From NCBI GenBank assembly GCA_026261815.1, contig JAMPIT010000493.1:8635501-8699500 (forward strand): DNA of 64,000 bases, read 5' to 3'. The notes beneath the pieces were generated by a model. The model was not told the DNA's origin. It worked only from the letters and a program-made list of their open reading frames with translations, and did not search any database. Both the position numbers and the translations under genes were made by a program. Positions 11,360 through 22,767 of the stretch are shown piece by piece (positions within the stretch are counted from its first letter, which is position 1; each line of letters starts with the position of its first letter). The DNA is from Monarcha castaneiventris obscurior. Its lineage: Eukaryota > Chordata > Aves > Passeriformes > Monarchidae.

Positions 11360-14300
11360 GTCATCTGTGGGTGTTGAGCTGGTTTGCAGCCCGGTGGGGT
11401 CAGTGTCCCCCCTGTGCCAAGGATGTGCCTGTGGGGTTTGGTGGTGCAGCTGCACAGCTCCTTGTGCCTGATCCCAGTGCAGCCATTCCAGGGGCCACGC
11501 GGTGAATGAGCCCAGGAATTGATCCAGGGTATAAATAGCCATTTTCTTTGTCTATTTTTTGTGCGGGAAGGGTTATTTTTAGCTGGGTGAGTTCCCTGAG
11601 CTAATGCCTGAAGCATTCACAATGAAGGGGGTGGCCCGAGGAAACGGGCTGGCCCTGCTGCCAAAAAACACATCCCTGCTCCCCTCTGCAGAGGGGCTGC
11701 TGCCACTTCAGCGGGTGCCCAGGCTCTGTGCAGCTCCAGTGGTCAGGGACAACCTCCCCAGCTGTTTCAGCCTTTGTAAAATCATCAGGAGAAGAAAAAT
11801 TACTCGGAATTTTTTTTTTTTCTTACTGGTGTACAGCAGGTTTTATAATGGTGTAATCCTTTCCTCCTGATTTGCATGGGTGTAATAGCAGTATTAGGCA
11901 GGTTATTATTTTAGTGCACTCCAGGACAAAGGGCTGGGTTTGGCTCCAGGGTGTTTAACAGTGTCTCAGCTGTGACTGCAGCTGGTCCTGTGGTCACAGA
12001 AACATGGAATGGTGTGGATGGGAAGAGACCCTAAAGACCATCTTGTTCCATGCCATGGGCAGGGACACCTTCCACTGTCCCAGGGTGCTCAAAGGCCCGT
12101 CCAGCCTGGCCTTGGACACTGCCAGGGCTGGGGTGGTCCTCCTGTGACAGCTCAAATCTCCCACTGCTCCAGTCTGGAGGTGCAGATCTTTCCCAGCTGC
12201 AGCACAGTGGGTTGGTTCAGGCTGAAGGCCAGGGCTTGGTGACTGACCCCGGGTCTCTGACCCAGGGTTTTTGTCACCTCACTTGGAGCCACGAGTGACA
12301 GATCCACATTCCCAGTGCTGGCTGGTGTCAGGTGTATCACAGGAGAGCCTCATTATCCGTGCTCACTTCAAGAGCAGGTGTCAGCATGTCTGAGCTTGTG
12401 GAAACCACATCCTTTTAAATGTATTAAATAACTCTGTTTTGAGCCTGCTCCGATATTACATTCTCCACGAACTGAAATCAATTTAATATAAGCTGCTCTC
12501 TCTGTTCTTGGCTTGGGCATGTGCCTGTGTAATGAAAGGACAATGGTGTATTGCTTAAATCTATGGAATTTATCTGACTTTATTGTCTGAAGTTATGGCG
12601 AGAAGAATAATCAGCTATTTCAGCATTTCTTTCCTTGAGTCCATTATCAGAGAGGGTGGATAAATGGGATCCAGCACTAAAACACGTGTTGCAGATGCCC
12701 AAGGCAAGCCCTTGCAGACCTGGACCTGCACAAAATGTGCTCAGAAATCGCTGCCCCTGTGGCCAGTTTGTTCCACTGGAGCTGCTGCCCCTCCTGTGCC
12801 ATCCCCCAGGCCAGCCTGGAGCCCGAGGTGCCCCATTTTCCATGGAGCTGATCATCATCCCAATGGGCTTCAGTGGGAGAGACACATCATGGCAGTGCTC
12901 TTAATTAATTTAAGCAGCCAGGCATGGGATGGGGATCATATCAAAGTGTTATTTCCACGATTTCCAAAGTTTTATTTTCCGTTTCCAAGCAAACTCCTTC
13001 ATCCATGATTCAGATGAGGGGAGTGCTCTCCTTCCAGCTTGCAAGGGGCTTGAGTGGAAGCTCTTATTTCCATTCTGTGCACAGAGGTGAACAGAGCCTA
13101 AATGCATCTCTGGAAAATTCTTCAGCACCAGTGTTTTTTAGAGGCGTGAAACCCCACAGCAGCGTGGGTGTCCTGCAGCCAACCCAACTCTGTGTTACCC
13201 ACAGCAGGATTTCAGCTTTTCCTGCTTTCTAGGAGTTTTTAGGGCTTCCCCCAGGTGGAAATGTTCCCCTGACAAACCAAACTTATCTCAGGAAGCAGCA
13301 GCTGGGACTTAGGAGGTGACAGCAACCTCCTGCTCCCCTCAGTGCTTCCTGCCACCATCAGCACCCCCTGTCAGGGGCTCCCACTGCGTCACCATTAATG
13401 AGCTGATCTGCATGTTTGATTAGAAGGCCTTTGATTAGACACATGGAGGGGATGTGCTGGCCTTTTCCAAGTAATAGCAGCAAGGTAGGAACTGCTTCAG
13501 TGCCAGAGGACCCTCCTGGGGATGGGTTTTGTTCCTCAGTCCCATGAGCTGGAAAGGCTCTTGGAGGAATGGAATGCTTATAGGGGAAATGATTATCCAG
13601 ACACGTGTGAATGCTACCAAAAAAGGAGGGGGGAACTCTCAGTTGTGACGTGAAAGGGCCTGGAACGTGCTCTCAGGATAACAGGAGACTCGAGTTAGAT
13701 TTGTTTTCAAATATTTAAAAAAAAAAAAAAACTGTTCTAATTTCAGGCCTGCTGGAAAATGAGGGAAAAGCTCAGAAGCTGGTTTGGGACTGGGGATGCA
13801 GAAATGGGGATGTGGTCCAATAACACTTCAGTTTCTCCTGATTTTCAGTAATATGAGGTTCTCAGTCCCCCCACTTTCTTATGGGGAGAAAGGATACTGG
13901 GTAATTTCCAGGCTTCTATGAAAGGATTAGAAGGCAAAAGAAGAAAAGACTAAAATAGTATTTTGATGGTCTCTCCCCCAGCATGAAGATTTCTAGTAAA
14001 AAGAAAAAAAAAATCCTTAATGAAATGTATGTCCAAGCAGCCTTTTTGGGTCTAGTCAGGAGAGAGTCTGACCTCGCACTCACCAAGTTTCCCTTCCTTT
14101 TAATGAAAAGGGAAAACAAAGCTGCCAATATTAATTATTTAAGGATTATGGTGGAGGTTCCCACAGTGGAAGAAAACACCTTTTCATACAATCAATAAGG
14201 CTTTGGCAGAGGAAGATACAATCTACTGAAAAATAAAGAGGATAACCTGGGAGAAGGGGGAGCAGTGCAATGTGATTTTACATGAAATGGCACCAATAAT

Positions 14301-16057
14301 TTGGTGCTGGTTTGGACACGGGTGCTCAGGAGGGGTGACCTGAAGGTCTGGTGATGTGGGGGTGAGGCTTTCTCCATGCAAAGCCTCCTCTCTCCAGCCT
14401 GCATTTCACACCTGGAGATAGAGGCATCCTTAAGAAAATTAATGTTTCTTTTGTGGCCTCAGGACTGGTCCAGCTTGTGAGAGGCATCACCCAGCTCCTG
14501 ACAGCACCACGGGGGCTGGAATCTCACACCCTTCACTGTCCTTAATTCTGAGAATTGAATGGACAGGCAGAAACAAACCAAAGCAGGTATAATTTTAGGG
14601 TACTCAACTTTGACAGCACACCTAAAAATAACCGTGCACAAAGGGCTTGGGTTTTTCTTTTTACCCCTGGAAGTGAAAAGTTTTATTTGACTTTATGATC
14701 TGAAAGTTTTCCACTAGTCAGGAAAGTCTGTTCTCTCCTAACCGTTGTCTCTCCTCCTGCTTTTTCCATTACCATCCTGCTTTAAGGGCTGTGTGGATCA
14801 GGATATTTGGGTCCAGGAAGGTTTTTTGGGATGCCCAGTAGCAGGCAGGGGTGGGAGTGGGCTGTGGCAGCCCAGCAAGCACCGAGCTGCACGGGAAGGG
14901 TTAAACTTCATGCTGCAGCTGCAAAGCCCAATTTCTTTATTTCCTGTTAATGACATTATTGCCTACATAAAACCATTGAAACATGTTTCTTTCATTTGTT
15001 TAATTTCAAATTCTGAGCACACTAGCTGGAAACTATGTTTAACAGTTAAACTCAAAACATTTGGGTTTCCTTCCCTCGCTGAGATTTGCAGGGAGTGCAC
15101 TTCATACTTAGTTGGGTTTTCAAGGAGCCATTTTTACACAGCCATAGGAGCCAGCCAGAAAACAAACCAGATTAAATTGCAGAATCAAATCACATCAGTT
15201 CAGGCTGGTAACACATCATATATTTCCCTTCCTCTGCAGTCAGGCCAAGATACCATCAGCCCCAAGTCGTGTTCTCCTCCAGGAGCATCCAGAGCCAGGA
15301 CACCCCTCTGTGCACGCAGGGAAGGGCTTCCCTGAGCATGCCTGGAAAAAACGTTCCTGTTTCCATGAAAAAACAGAATGGAATCTCCTCCAGGCCCTGC
15401 TGGCACTGATGCTCCTGTCACCTCCCCACGTTCCTCCTGCTGCACCCCCCGTGCCCATGAAGGGCGATGTGGGAGCGCAGGGTGGGAAGGAGGAGGGCAC
15501 GTGTGGGTGGATCTGAGGCCCCTCAGATTAGAAGGGAAGTCCTTAAATCTGAGCCTGTTTGGCAGATAAAGCCCCAGGCTGCCACAGACACGGTGTCTGT
15601 TGATGATTTTAGAGAAACCTCTGGGAGGGGTTTGTCCCCCTGCCTGGTTTATCCCACTCGGGGTGATGGACACTCACCAGCAGTTGCTGTGTAGAGCTGG
15701 TTGCTTGTGTGGTGGAGTGTCTAAAAGTCACTTCAGAAACACTCACAGCATTAGAGCATGGAGGAACTGGGCTTTAGACCACCTCAGATCCAGCTTCTCC
15801 TTGGCACCGTGCACTAATGAAGCCCAGAACCACCACTGTTTAGCAGAAGCAGTGAGTAGATGTGGAAAAAAGGAGGAATGTGGCCCTGAACAGGACTTCG
15901 AGGAGCCATCGCTGACCTGACAAGAGAACCACACTCATTGTTCTTCCATGGCATCACAGGTACCTCCCCAGGAGCCACAGCAGTGCTCAACTTTCCATCC
16001 AAAAAATCTGTATTTGACTTAAAAAATGCAATAGGATTTAAATGCTACCTTCAAGGG
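11360..16057. other. Intergenic, one CR1 and AT-rich blocks
   Basis: Apart from the CR1 at 11995-12146, I see no gene. The AT-rich block at 12340-12680 may be non-coding conserved DNA. CTTTGAT lies at 13429-13435. Confidence 0.5.
11995..12146 (-). mobile_element. CR1 LINE 3'-end fragment
   Basis: Reverse-complement CR1 tail: GGGAAGAGACCCTAAAGACC, then CATGGGCAGGGACACCTTCC, then CAGCCTGGCCTTGGACACTG. Truncated before the ORF2 region. Confidence 0.8.
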
Positions 16058-16155
16058 CCATGTGCAGGGACACCTTCCACTAGAGCAGGTTGCTCCCAGC
16101 CCCCTTCAATCTGGCCCTGCACATTTGCAGGGATGGGGAATCATGCAGCCCTGAT
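16058..16155 (-). mobile_element. CR1 LINE short fragment
   Basis: Shares CAGGGACACCTTCCACTAGA and a CAATCTGGCCCTGCACATTT block with the CR1 3' region, in reverse orientation. Diverged; lacks the terminal repeat. Confidence 0.6.
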
Positions 16156-17314
16156 GTCCTTGTTACTCAAACAGGAAGGTGGCAGAGAAAGCGACGCCTC
16201 GTTTGGGCATGGTGAGGAAGGGGTTGTGGAAAAAATAAGTCATGGGAAGTTGGTCATAAATATCCTCATTTAGCTCTTTTGCCCCCACCCTCTGTTCAAT
16301 CACTATTCTGTGCAGGTGATGGAAGGAGTTCAGAAATGTTAATAGATAGCAAAGTGCTCGTGTGTGTTTTATCAGCTCTCCTGGAACGGTTAATGCTGAT
16401 ACCGTGCCCCTTTCAAGTCGAAAAAATCTGGGCAAGCGTGTGCAGATAGCAGGGAGTGCACTGAACAAAACATCAAGGAAAAGAGTCTGTAGGGGGGAAT
16501 GGAAATGGTAAAAGGATTATAGGAGAGAAAATGTATCGGACTTATCTGGTGATACTCGGTAACAAAAGTGTGTCGGTTTGTGAAATGAACTTCAAATGCC
16601 ATAAAACTAATTGTGTGTTTTCTTGTCTTATTTGTGAGTGTCTCTGGCAGTGCTTTTTTCCCCCACTGGAAAAGCCTGTCTGTGTGTGGATAATGCCCAG
16701 TGCCCACAGTGTATCAGGAGATCACACAGCCCGTCGGGCTCGTACCTCTTAAACTAATGATGTTAAACTAGTTTATTAAAAAGGAAAAAAACAGAATAAC
16801 TTCAAAGGTTCACGTGTGAGTTGCAAACCTCTCATGTCTTCTGTATACAGGGCCTTCCTCTTATTTTGATCAAGACTGTTCCCAGCACTTCTGTTGAAAT
16901 AGTCTCAAGCCTTTGATCTCGTTATCAACGTGACCACCAGTGTGAGCGCAGTGACAGAGGCTGACGTCAGCCCCGCTCGTGGGGCTGGATCCTGCCCTCT
17001 GTGGGTCCTCCCTGGGCTGTGCCTATCACAGGGGAGTTTTCCTGCTGGGAATATGATTTTTAGAGCCCCTGGCCCACTCTGTTTCGGGGTGTAAATTACC
17101 GAGGTGGGAAGGGTAAATAGGGCTTTGCCCTCCCCGTGCTTGGCCAGGGAAGGGCAGGCACAGGGATGGAGTGGGGAGCAGGGAGGGCAGGGGTTGGGGG
17201 GGTCTTGGAGGGGATTTGACCCCCAGTGGGGGCTGGTGAGGGGTGTGAATGGAGAGGAGGGAACTCAGCATGCTTGTTTCGTGTTTCCTCTGGGATTTCC
17301 ATCAGTGTCCTTGT
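16156..17314. other. Intergenic, AT-rich candidate regulatory DNA
   Basis: 16200-16960 is AT-rich with scattered CpG, a TTCAAAG at 16801-16807 and a CTTTGATC at 16911-16918. No gene recognised. Confidence 0.45.
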
Positions 17315-17466
17315 GATCCCCTGGAAGTGGCCAAGGCCAGGTTGAACATGGCTTGGAGCAATCTGGTCTAGTGGAAGGTGCCCCTGCCCATGGCAGGGAC
17401 GTGGAACAGGATGAGTTTGAAGGTCCCTTCCAACCCAAACCAGCCTGGGATTCTATGATTCTGTGA
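17315..17466 (+). mobile_element. CR1 LINE 3' end
   Basis: Reads GGCCAAGGCCAGGTTGAACA ... GAAGGTCCCTTCCAACCC and ends with ATTCTATGATTCTGTGATCC, the CR1 terminal 8-mer type repeat. Same orientation as AXIN2. Confidence 0.88.
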
Positions 17467-17522
17467 TCCTGCCATGGTTTCAGCAAAGGAAGCACTTTGG
17501 AGGTGCATCAGCAGAGTCGGTG

Positions 17523-17708
17523 TCAGGCAGCAGCAGCAGCAGCACCATGCTCTGGCCTGACAGTGGGGGCTGGACAGGCTGTGGTGGCATCTCTCAGGTT
17601 GTTGAGGCTCTCCATGAGGAAGGCAGTGCCCTGGCCCACGGTGTGTCCCTGTGCACAGTGAAGGACTCTGGCTTTGCCCCCCGGTTCAGGACTTGTGGCT
17701 CCTGACAA
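17523..17708 (-). other. Coding-like minus-strand segment, unidentified
   Basis: The minus frame contains HTVGQGTAFLMESLNNLRDA followed by TTACPAPTV, with mostly C or G in third codon positions. It ends in an Ala run from a GCT repeat. No start or splice context is clear. It may be a decayed exon, a retrocopy fragment, or chance in GC-rich DNA. Confidence 0.2.
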
Positions 17709-20254
17709 GCACCATGTGGACGTTGCTGTGATGCACTGGGGCTGCTGGATTTGAGTTGGTTGAGCTCCTGGTCCCCTGTCACCTCCACAGAGCCCCTTAC
17801 AGGGGCCAACAGAGCAGCCCTGGTGCAGCCCTCAGAGCCTTCCCACTGCTGGTGTCTGACCTGGTGTTCTGCAGGAAGACAACAACCTGGAGCCATCTCT
17901 TTTGGAGCAAAGCATCTGCCTTGTGGGCAGACAGGAGCCAGGCTGGGTGCAGTCAGGGTGAGCCCAGGGAGTGTGGGCTGGCACATCTGCAATGCTCCCA
18001 GAACACTCCAGGCCTTAAAGCCCTTTCTGCCTTTTTATTTCTCACTTTTTTTTTTTTTCTTTTTTACTACCTGCTCTAAAAAAAGCTTGCAGAAAAAAAA
18101 AAAATTAATTTCTCTTTATTGTGTAGCTTCACTGTGAACTGATTCTTTTAATCTAAAATTATTCCTTTTTGGTGCCACAATCTGACTTCAAGCTTCTTTG
18201 CTGCCTGTGAACATGACACACAGCAGCAGCCAGAGAGGAGGGGACAGGCTGTGTCTGGCCTTTGCTGGGCACCAGGAGGGCTGAGCACGGCTGGAGGACA
18301 CTGCTTTAAACAGCTTTTTATAGTCGTTTCCTCCCTCATTTAACTGAGTTTTTATCTCAGATGCAGAAGGGCTAACAAATAAAATATAAATAGTTAATTT
18401 TCCCTCTGTTCAACCTGGGAATTCAGATTCAAGTTTAGACTGGAAAATCAGAAGGAAATTCAAAGATACTCTGCTTTCTTGATGACTGCAGCTGCTACCT
18501 GAACACAGAGATTCCCTGTAGATCTGTGAACAAGGACTTCCAGAAGCTGATAAAGATGAAGAAAACTCTGGAAGACCTTCCTGTACCTGCCACCGCCTGC
18601 CTAGTTCATCGGATTACTTTCAAATCCCAGGCTCTACGTGACTCTTCCCTGTTGGCAGGAGGAGAAAATAGACTCCCTGACTGGACATGCAGCACATGAA
18701 CGGGGCCACCGCCGCTCTGGGCAGGACAAGCTGCTCCCTGGGCACCTCCACACAAAGCCACGGCCCCAGGGGCTCGCCCTCCCCTCGTTTTGTTCCCTAA
18801 GTGTCCCTTTCTGGTGGCTGGCATAAAGAGGATGCTGAGTTAGGCAGGTGTTTGGGTGGGCTGCTCTTCTGCACGTGCAATCCCCAGTAATTTGGTAAAT
18901 TAAGTCCCTGTCTGAGTTTCTGGGTTGCTCTCCCAGGGCATTGGAGCAGGGTGGTGTTATTGCACAACGGGATTTGGAGAAAACCAGTTGGTTAAATGAC
19001 ATTTTTATGAAATAGGATGAATGAGACTTAATGAGATTTTCTTCCAAAGGAAACGAGTCCGAGGTTTTCAGCCTCCATTATAATGGCTTAATTTTCTGTG
19101 CTGTAGCAGTAAATGGGACTCGGAGAGGTTTTTATCCAATATTGTTTCAAAGAAAGTTGTAAGGAGAAAGAGGTGGTCGTCACCTTCTAGTGGTTGAGGT
19201 CCTGGGCTGGAGGTGACACCACTGTCACTGTCCCAAGGAGCCCAGAGGGACACAGGTTGTTCATTAGCCCAGGAAAGAACCATTTTGTATGGCTCAGTAG
19301 CATCTGGCATAGTGGCACATTGATATTTGCCATTATGAGCAGCGAAAATATTAATAATTCTAGTAATTCATAACTGCTCCTTGTGCCTAGAAAGGGCTTT
19401 TACCGTTCAGCTCGTGGGTTTGGCAGGACATTTGCTTTCCATGCCCAGTGGTGGCCATTCCCAGGCCTGGAAAATGTGTGATTGGGCAGCAACAACAGAT
19501 AACAAAACATGTTATTTCATTATTAGCCCAGGTTGCCCAGTCCAGGCATGGTCAGCTCCATGCTGCTGAGGCTCCCAGATGGATTCAGCCACTGGATGAG
19601 TGACAAAATTGTGGCTTCAAAGGACATCACATCCAGGGCCACCACGGCACTCAGCCTCTTGGGGTGTTGGCTTTGTGTTCTGGTGCAGAGGGCGTTGAGC
19701 AGGGCCTGGAGCTGGGGGAACAGGAGCTCTGTGCCCTGGGGTGAATCCAAGCTCTGGGTTCAGGAACGGTGCAAACCAGCAGCTCTTCCAACAGCTTGTA
19801 CAGAGGAGGGTGGAAAGGGAGAGGGACCAGTCTGTGGCCAGGTTTCTGAACACACATTTAGGATCAGGTTAAGTCCCTGGGGTTCCCACTGCTGCTGTCC
19901 CATGTTCCCTGTCAATCCCTTGGGATTTCCCTTTGCAGGGCAGGAGGGAGAGGGGTGAGGAGCTGGGAGCAGGGTCTGTCGGGGCTCTGGTTCCTGGGGC
20001 TCTGGGTGTTTTGCTGGCTGCACGGGCTCTGCAGTGTGCCCCAGAGGTGGGGACAGGGCAGTGTGTGACCCCACGGCCTGGGGACAAGGCTGGTCCAGCC
20101 AGGGGCTGCACTGAGCGTTTGCATTTCCCAGGAGGTGCCCTGATGATGTTCAGGCACAGCGAACGTGGAAGGTGCTGCTTCTTTTGCCAAAGGCTCCAAA
20201 GGTTTTGCCACTGCCCTGCCTGCAGTGACAGGATGAGGGGCATTGGCTGCACAC
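17709..20254. other. Intergenic; contains the coding-like segment at 19523-19857
   Basis: Apart from that segment and T/A runs near 18050-18110, nothing is recognised. Confidence 0.5.
19523..19857 (-). pseudogene. Coding-like minus-strand segment with a frame shift, unidentified
   Basis: One minus frame reads LPFHPPLYKLLEELLVCTVP up to near 19755. A different frame then continues ELLFPQLQALLNALCTRTQS and VVALDVMSFEATILSLIQWL to a stop at 19523. Third positions are strongly C or G (CTC CTG TTC CCC CAG CTC), as in real coding DNA. I do not recognise the protein. A broken retrocopy or an exon of a bird-specific gene are both possible. Confidence 0.25.
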
Positions 20255-20493
20255 TGAGAGATGGCAGAGTTACTTTGATTATTAGGAAGGAATTCTCCCC
20301 TGGGAGGGTGGGCAGGCGCTGGCACAGGTTCCTAGAGAAGCTGTGGCTGCCCCTGGATCCCTGGCAGTGCCCAAGGCCAGGTTGGATGGGACTTGGAGCA
20401 GCCTGGGACAGTGGGAGGTGTCCCTGCCATGGCAGGGGTGGAATGGGATGAGATTTAAGGTCCCCTCCAACCCTGACCAATCTGTGATTCTGT
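20255..20493 (+). mobile_element. CR1 LINE 3' end
   Basis: Starts near TTGATTATTAGGAAGGAATT, runs through AGAGAAGCTGTGGCTGCCCC and AAGGCCAGGTTGGATGGG, and ends CTGTGATTCTGT. It is a clear CR1 3' end about 450 bp upstream of the CpG island. Confidence 0.9.
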
Positions 20494-20856
20494 AATAATG
20501 ATAAAAATCAAGCCAAGCTGGGCTCCATCAGCTCTGCCAGCCGGACCAAGGTGGGCTCTGGGCAGAGGAGCAGCTCCTGGTGGGAACTGTGGAGCCCCCG
20601 GGTCCAGCCTCGGAGCAGGCTGAGGAGGAGGAGGTCAGGAGGCTCCTTGGATCTGGAGGGCAGGTTTGGGGGCCAACCCCTAATTAAAACCTTTTGTATG
20701 AAGTTCCAAACCCTCCATTCCGTGCCTGGTTAATATTTAACAGCTGGGGCGGGAGATGGGAACACAACTGCGGCCGGGCTTTGGCTGCTGTGCCAGTTCT
20801 ATTGCAATCAGGGATTGTTTAATTAGCCTGCAGAGCGAAAACAGGCCCGCGGATTA

Positions 20857-20904
20857 TTTATATATATATATATAAAAAATAAATAATAATAATATGGGGA
20901 CCCG
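20857..20904. repeat. TA / AATAAT simple repeat
   Basis: A TA run followed by AATAAATAATAATAAT at the edge of the CpG island. Confidence 0.85.
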
Positions 20905-21121
20905 CCCCGTTTTCTCCCCGACATGAAAACTTTTCGCAAAGTTTTTAATGCCGCGGAGAAGACCCCGCCCCGCAGCGCTGCGGTGGGCTGGGGAAGGGGC
21001 CGGGGGGATACGGGGGGATGCGCGGAGGGGTGCGGGGGATGCGCGGGGGATGCGCGGGGCGGCGCAGAAGAAGGGGCGCCTGCGCCTTTAAGGCGGCGGA
21101 GCGGCGGCTGCGATCGCTTCC

Positions 21122-21128
21122 CTTTGAT
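21122..21128 (-). promoter_or_regulatory. TCF/LEF core motif in promoter (CTTTGAT = ATCAAAG on minus)
   Basis: Match to WWCAAAG about 450 bp upstream of the proposed start, in the context CCCTTTGATAAGG. AXIN2 is a known direct beta-catenin/TCF target with several promoter sites. Occupancy of this one is inferred. Confidence 0.6.
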
Positions 21129-21475
21129 AAGGTCCTGGCAACTCTGTAGCCGCCGCGGGATGCCGCGAGAAGGGAGCAAAAAATAAATCCTGCCCCCAAA
21201 AATATAGAATAATTTAATTTTCCTCACCAGCGCTGATCTATGCACCCCCCCTCGCCGCCCCCGCCCGCGCTGAAGCCGCCCCCGCGCACGCCTCGCACCG
21301 GGGATGCCCCGGGGGTGGGAGCCTCGGGAGGGGCAGGAGGTGCTCCCCCGGCTTCTCCCTCTTTCTCTTTTTAATTTTTAAAATTCTTTGGGGCCTGTTT
21401 CTGCCTCTTTTTTTCTTTTTTTTCTTTTTTTTTTAGTGCGCTACCGCCCTTGCAGGACCGCTCCGCCGGGCTGCG

Positions 21476-21482
21476 CTTTGAT
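21476..21482 (-). promoter_or_regulatory. TCF/LEF core motif near transcription start
   Basis: CTTTGAT in the GC-rich stretch about 100 bp before the proposed start and just before a long G-run block. The exact core match is direct; function is inferred from AXIN2 being a Wnt target. Confidence 0.5.
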
Positions 21483-21569
21483 GCTGCGGGGGGAGCCCGG
21501 GGCGGGGGGCGGAGGGAGGGGGGGGGGCGGGACCTGCGCTTTTGTATTTAAAATAAATAAAATAAATAA

Positions 21570-21825
21570 CCAGGGGAGGGAGGGAGAGGAGGGAGGCGCG
21601 GATCGCAGTGGGCTCCTTCCCTCGCAGCCCCCCCCCCCCGCCTTTACCCCCCTCTTTCCCGATGCTCTCCGATGCGGTTGCACCGCCGGGGAGGAGAGGA
21701 GGAGGAGGAGGAAGGCGAGGAGGAGGAGGAGGAGGAAGGCCGGCGGGGGGAGCGGGTGCAGCCTGCGCGCTGCCGGCGGCGGGGAGCGGCGGGGCCGCGG
21801 GCGCGCAGCGAGCTCCGGCTCGGCG
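21570..21825 (+). other. AXIN2: AXIN2 probable non-coding exon 1 (5' UTR); start uncertain
   Basis: Vertebrate AXIN2 begins with a non-coding exon in a CpG island. Here a good donor (G|GTGAGT) sits at 21826, in GC-rich DNA about 940 bp before the acceptor of the first coding exon. The left end is a guess from the TATA-like stretch near 21545. The exon would contain a GGA-rich repeat (about 21691-21738) and ATGs at 21662 and 21672. A second strong donor, CCCAG|GTACGG at 22286, may serve an alternative first exon. Confidence 0.5.
21691..21738. repeat. GGA-rich trinucleotide repeat in exon 1
   Basis: Two blocks of GGA/GAG units separated by AAGGCGAGG, within the proposed 5' UTR. In one frame it encodes poly-Glu. 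Confidence 0.85.
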
Positions 21826-22121
21826 GTGAGTGGCAACTTCGGGGGCGGCGGCCGCCGCTTCTTCTGCTTTAGAGACGGATTTTTTCCCTCCTAATTTCAA
21901 TCATTTTCTTAAATTTTTAAAAAATATTTCTGGGGCTGCCTGCGCTGCCGCCCTCCGCGGGCGCGGAGCCTCCGCGCTGCCCGTGCCCGCCCGGGCTCGG
22001 CTCTTGCTCGCGGCTCGGAGGCTCCAAGTCGCTCCGGACTTTTTTCCCCCCCTTCCCTCCCCACCCCAGCTCCGGCTCCGACCTCCCTCTTCCCAGCTCG
22101 TCGCCATTTCTAGAGCAGGTT

Positions 22122-22145
22122 TTTATTATTATTATTATTATTATT
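22122..22145. repeat. TTA trinucleotide repeat in intron 1
   Basis: About eight copies of ATT/TTA. Confidence 0.85.
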
Positions 22146-22610
22146 TTGCACGCCGGGAAGCCTCGGGCTGGGGGCTGCCCCCCTCCGACCCCCCCTTCCC
22201 ATGTAGTGCCCCTTTTCCAGAGCCGGGGTTGATGTCCCCGGCTCCGGGGGGATGCGGGGGGCCCGGGATGCCCCGCAGCGCCCAGGTACGGCCGCCTCGC
22301 CGTAACCCACCCCCGGGGGTGCATTTTTGGAAGCGGGGGGGGTCCCTGCTCCGGCCTGATTCCCGCAGAGAAGCGCCCCAAAAGCGGTGCTGGCGGAGGG
22401 GGCACAGGCGGGTCCGGCAGCGCGGGGGGAGCGGGGCTGGGCTGAGGGGCAAATGGAAACCAGATGCCGGGCGGACACCCCCGCGCCAGCCCCGGCCCCG
22501 CGGAAAGTGCGCCGGGAGTTCAGCGGAGCGGATCTGATAGTCGCGATCGGGCTGGCGATAGAGCCGCGCTCCCTCTGCCCTGCCTCCCTCCCTCTCTCCT
22601 TTTCTTTCTT

Positions 22611-22612
<2 letters not shown>

Positions 22613-22643
<31 letters not shown>
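22613..22643. repeat. T31 homopolymer in intron 1
   Basis: Thirty-one consecutive T, 125 bp before exon 2. Length in the assembly may be unreliable. Confidence 0.9.
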
Positions 22644-22644
<1 letters not shown>

Positions 22645-22681
22645 TGACTGTGAGGAGTTGAAAAGCCTGTTTACTTTTTGT

Positions 22682-22688
22682 CTTTGAT
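22682..22688 (-). promoter_or_regulatory. TCF/LEF core motif in intron 1
   Basis: CTTTGAT 80 bp before the exon 2 acceptor. Intron 1 of mammalian AXIN2 also holds TCF sites. It may equally be incidental to the pyrimidine-rich region. Confidence 0.4.
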
Positions 22689-22767
22689 GTTGGGAGGATC
22701 TGGTTTTGATTAGATCAATACTCCTTTTTTCTTCCCCCCCCCCCCCTTTTTTTTTTTCCCCTTGCAG

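Larger units (their letters stand above)
20930..22540 (+). promoter_or_regulatory. AXIN2 promoter CpG island
   Basis: CpG dinucleotides are dense, especially at 20930-21310, 21440-21520, 21660-21860, 21940-22020 and 22240-22540. The DNA on both sides is CpG-poor. The island covers the likely transcription start, exon 1 and the start of intron 1. It contains G-runs (21483-21535), a TATA-like TATTTAAA at 21545-21552 and two CTTTGAT motifs. Vertebrate AXIN2 has a CpG-island promoter, and its promoter and intron 1 carry Wnt-responsive TCF sites. Confidence 0.85.
21826..22767 (+). other. AXIN2 intron 1
   Basis: 942 bp, GT-AG. The first 700 bp belong to the CpG island. It holds a TTA repeat (22122-22145), an alternative donor at 22286, a run of 31 T (22613-22643), the CTTTGAT at 22682 and a C13/T11 tract just before the acceptor. 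Confidence 0.6.

Noticed and set aside
19869..20480. 203-codon minus-strand frame
   Set aside because: About half is antisense CR1; the remainder has no recognisable domain.
21830..22537. 235-codon + strand frame in the CpG island
   Set aside because: It starts after the exon 1 donor, crosses the TTA repeat and lacks any domain. High GC explains it.
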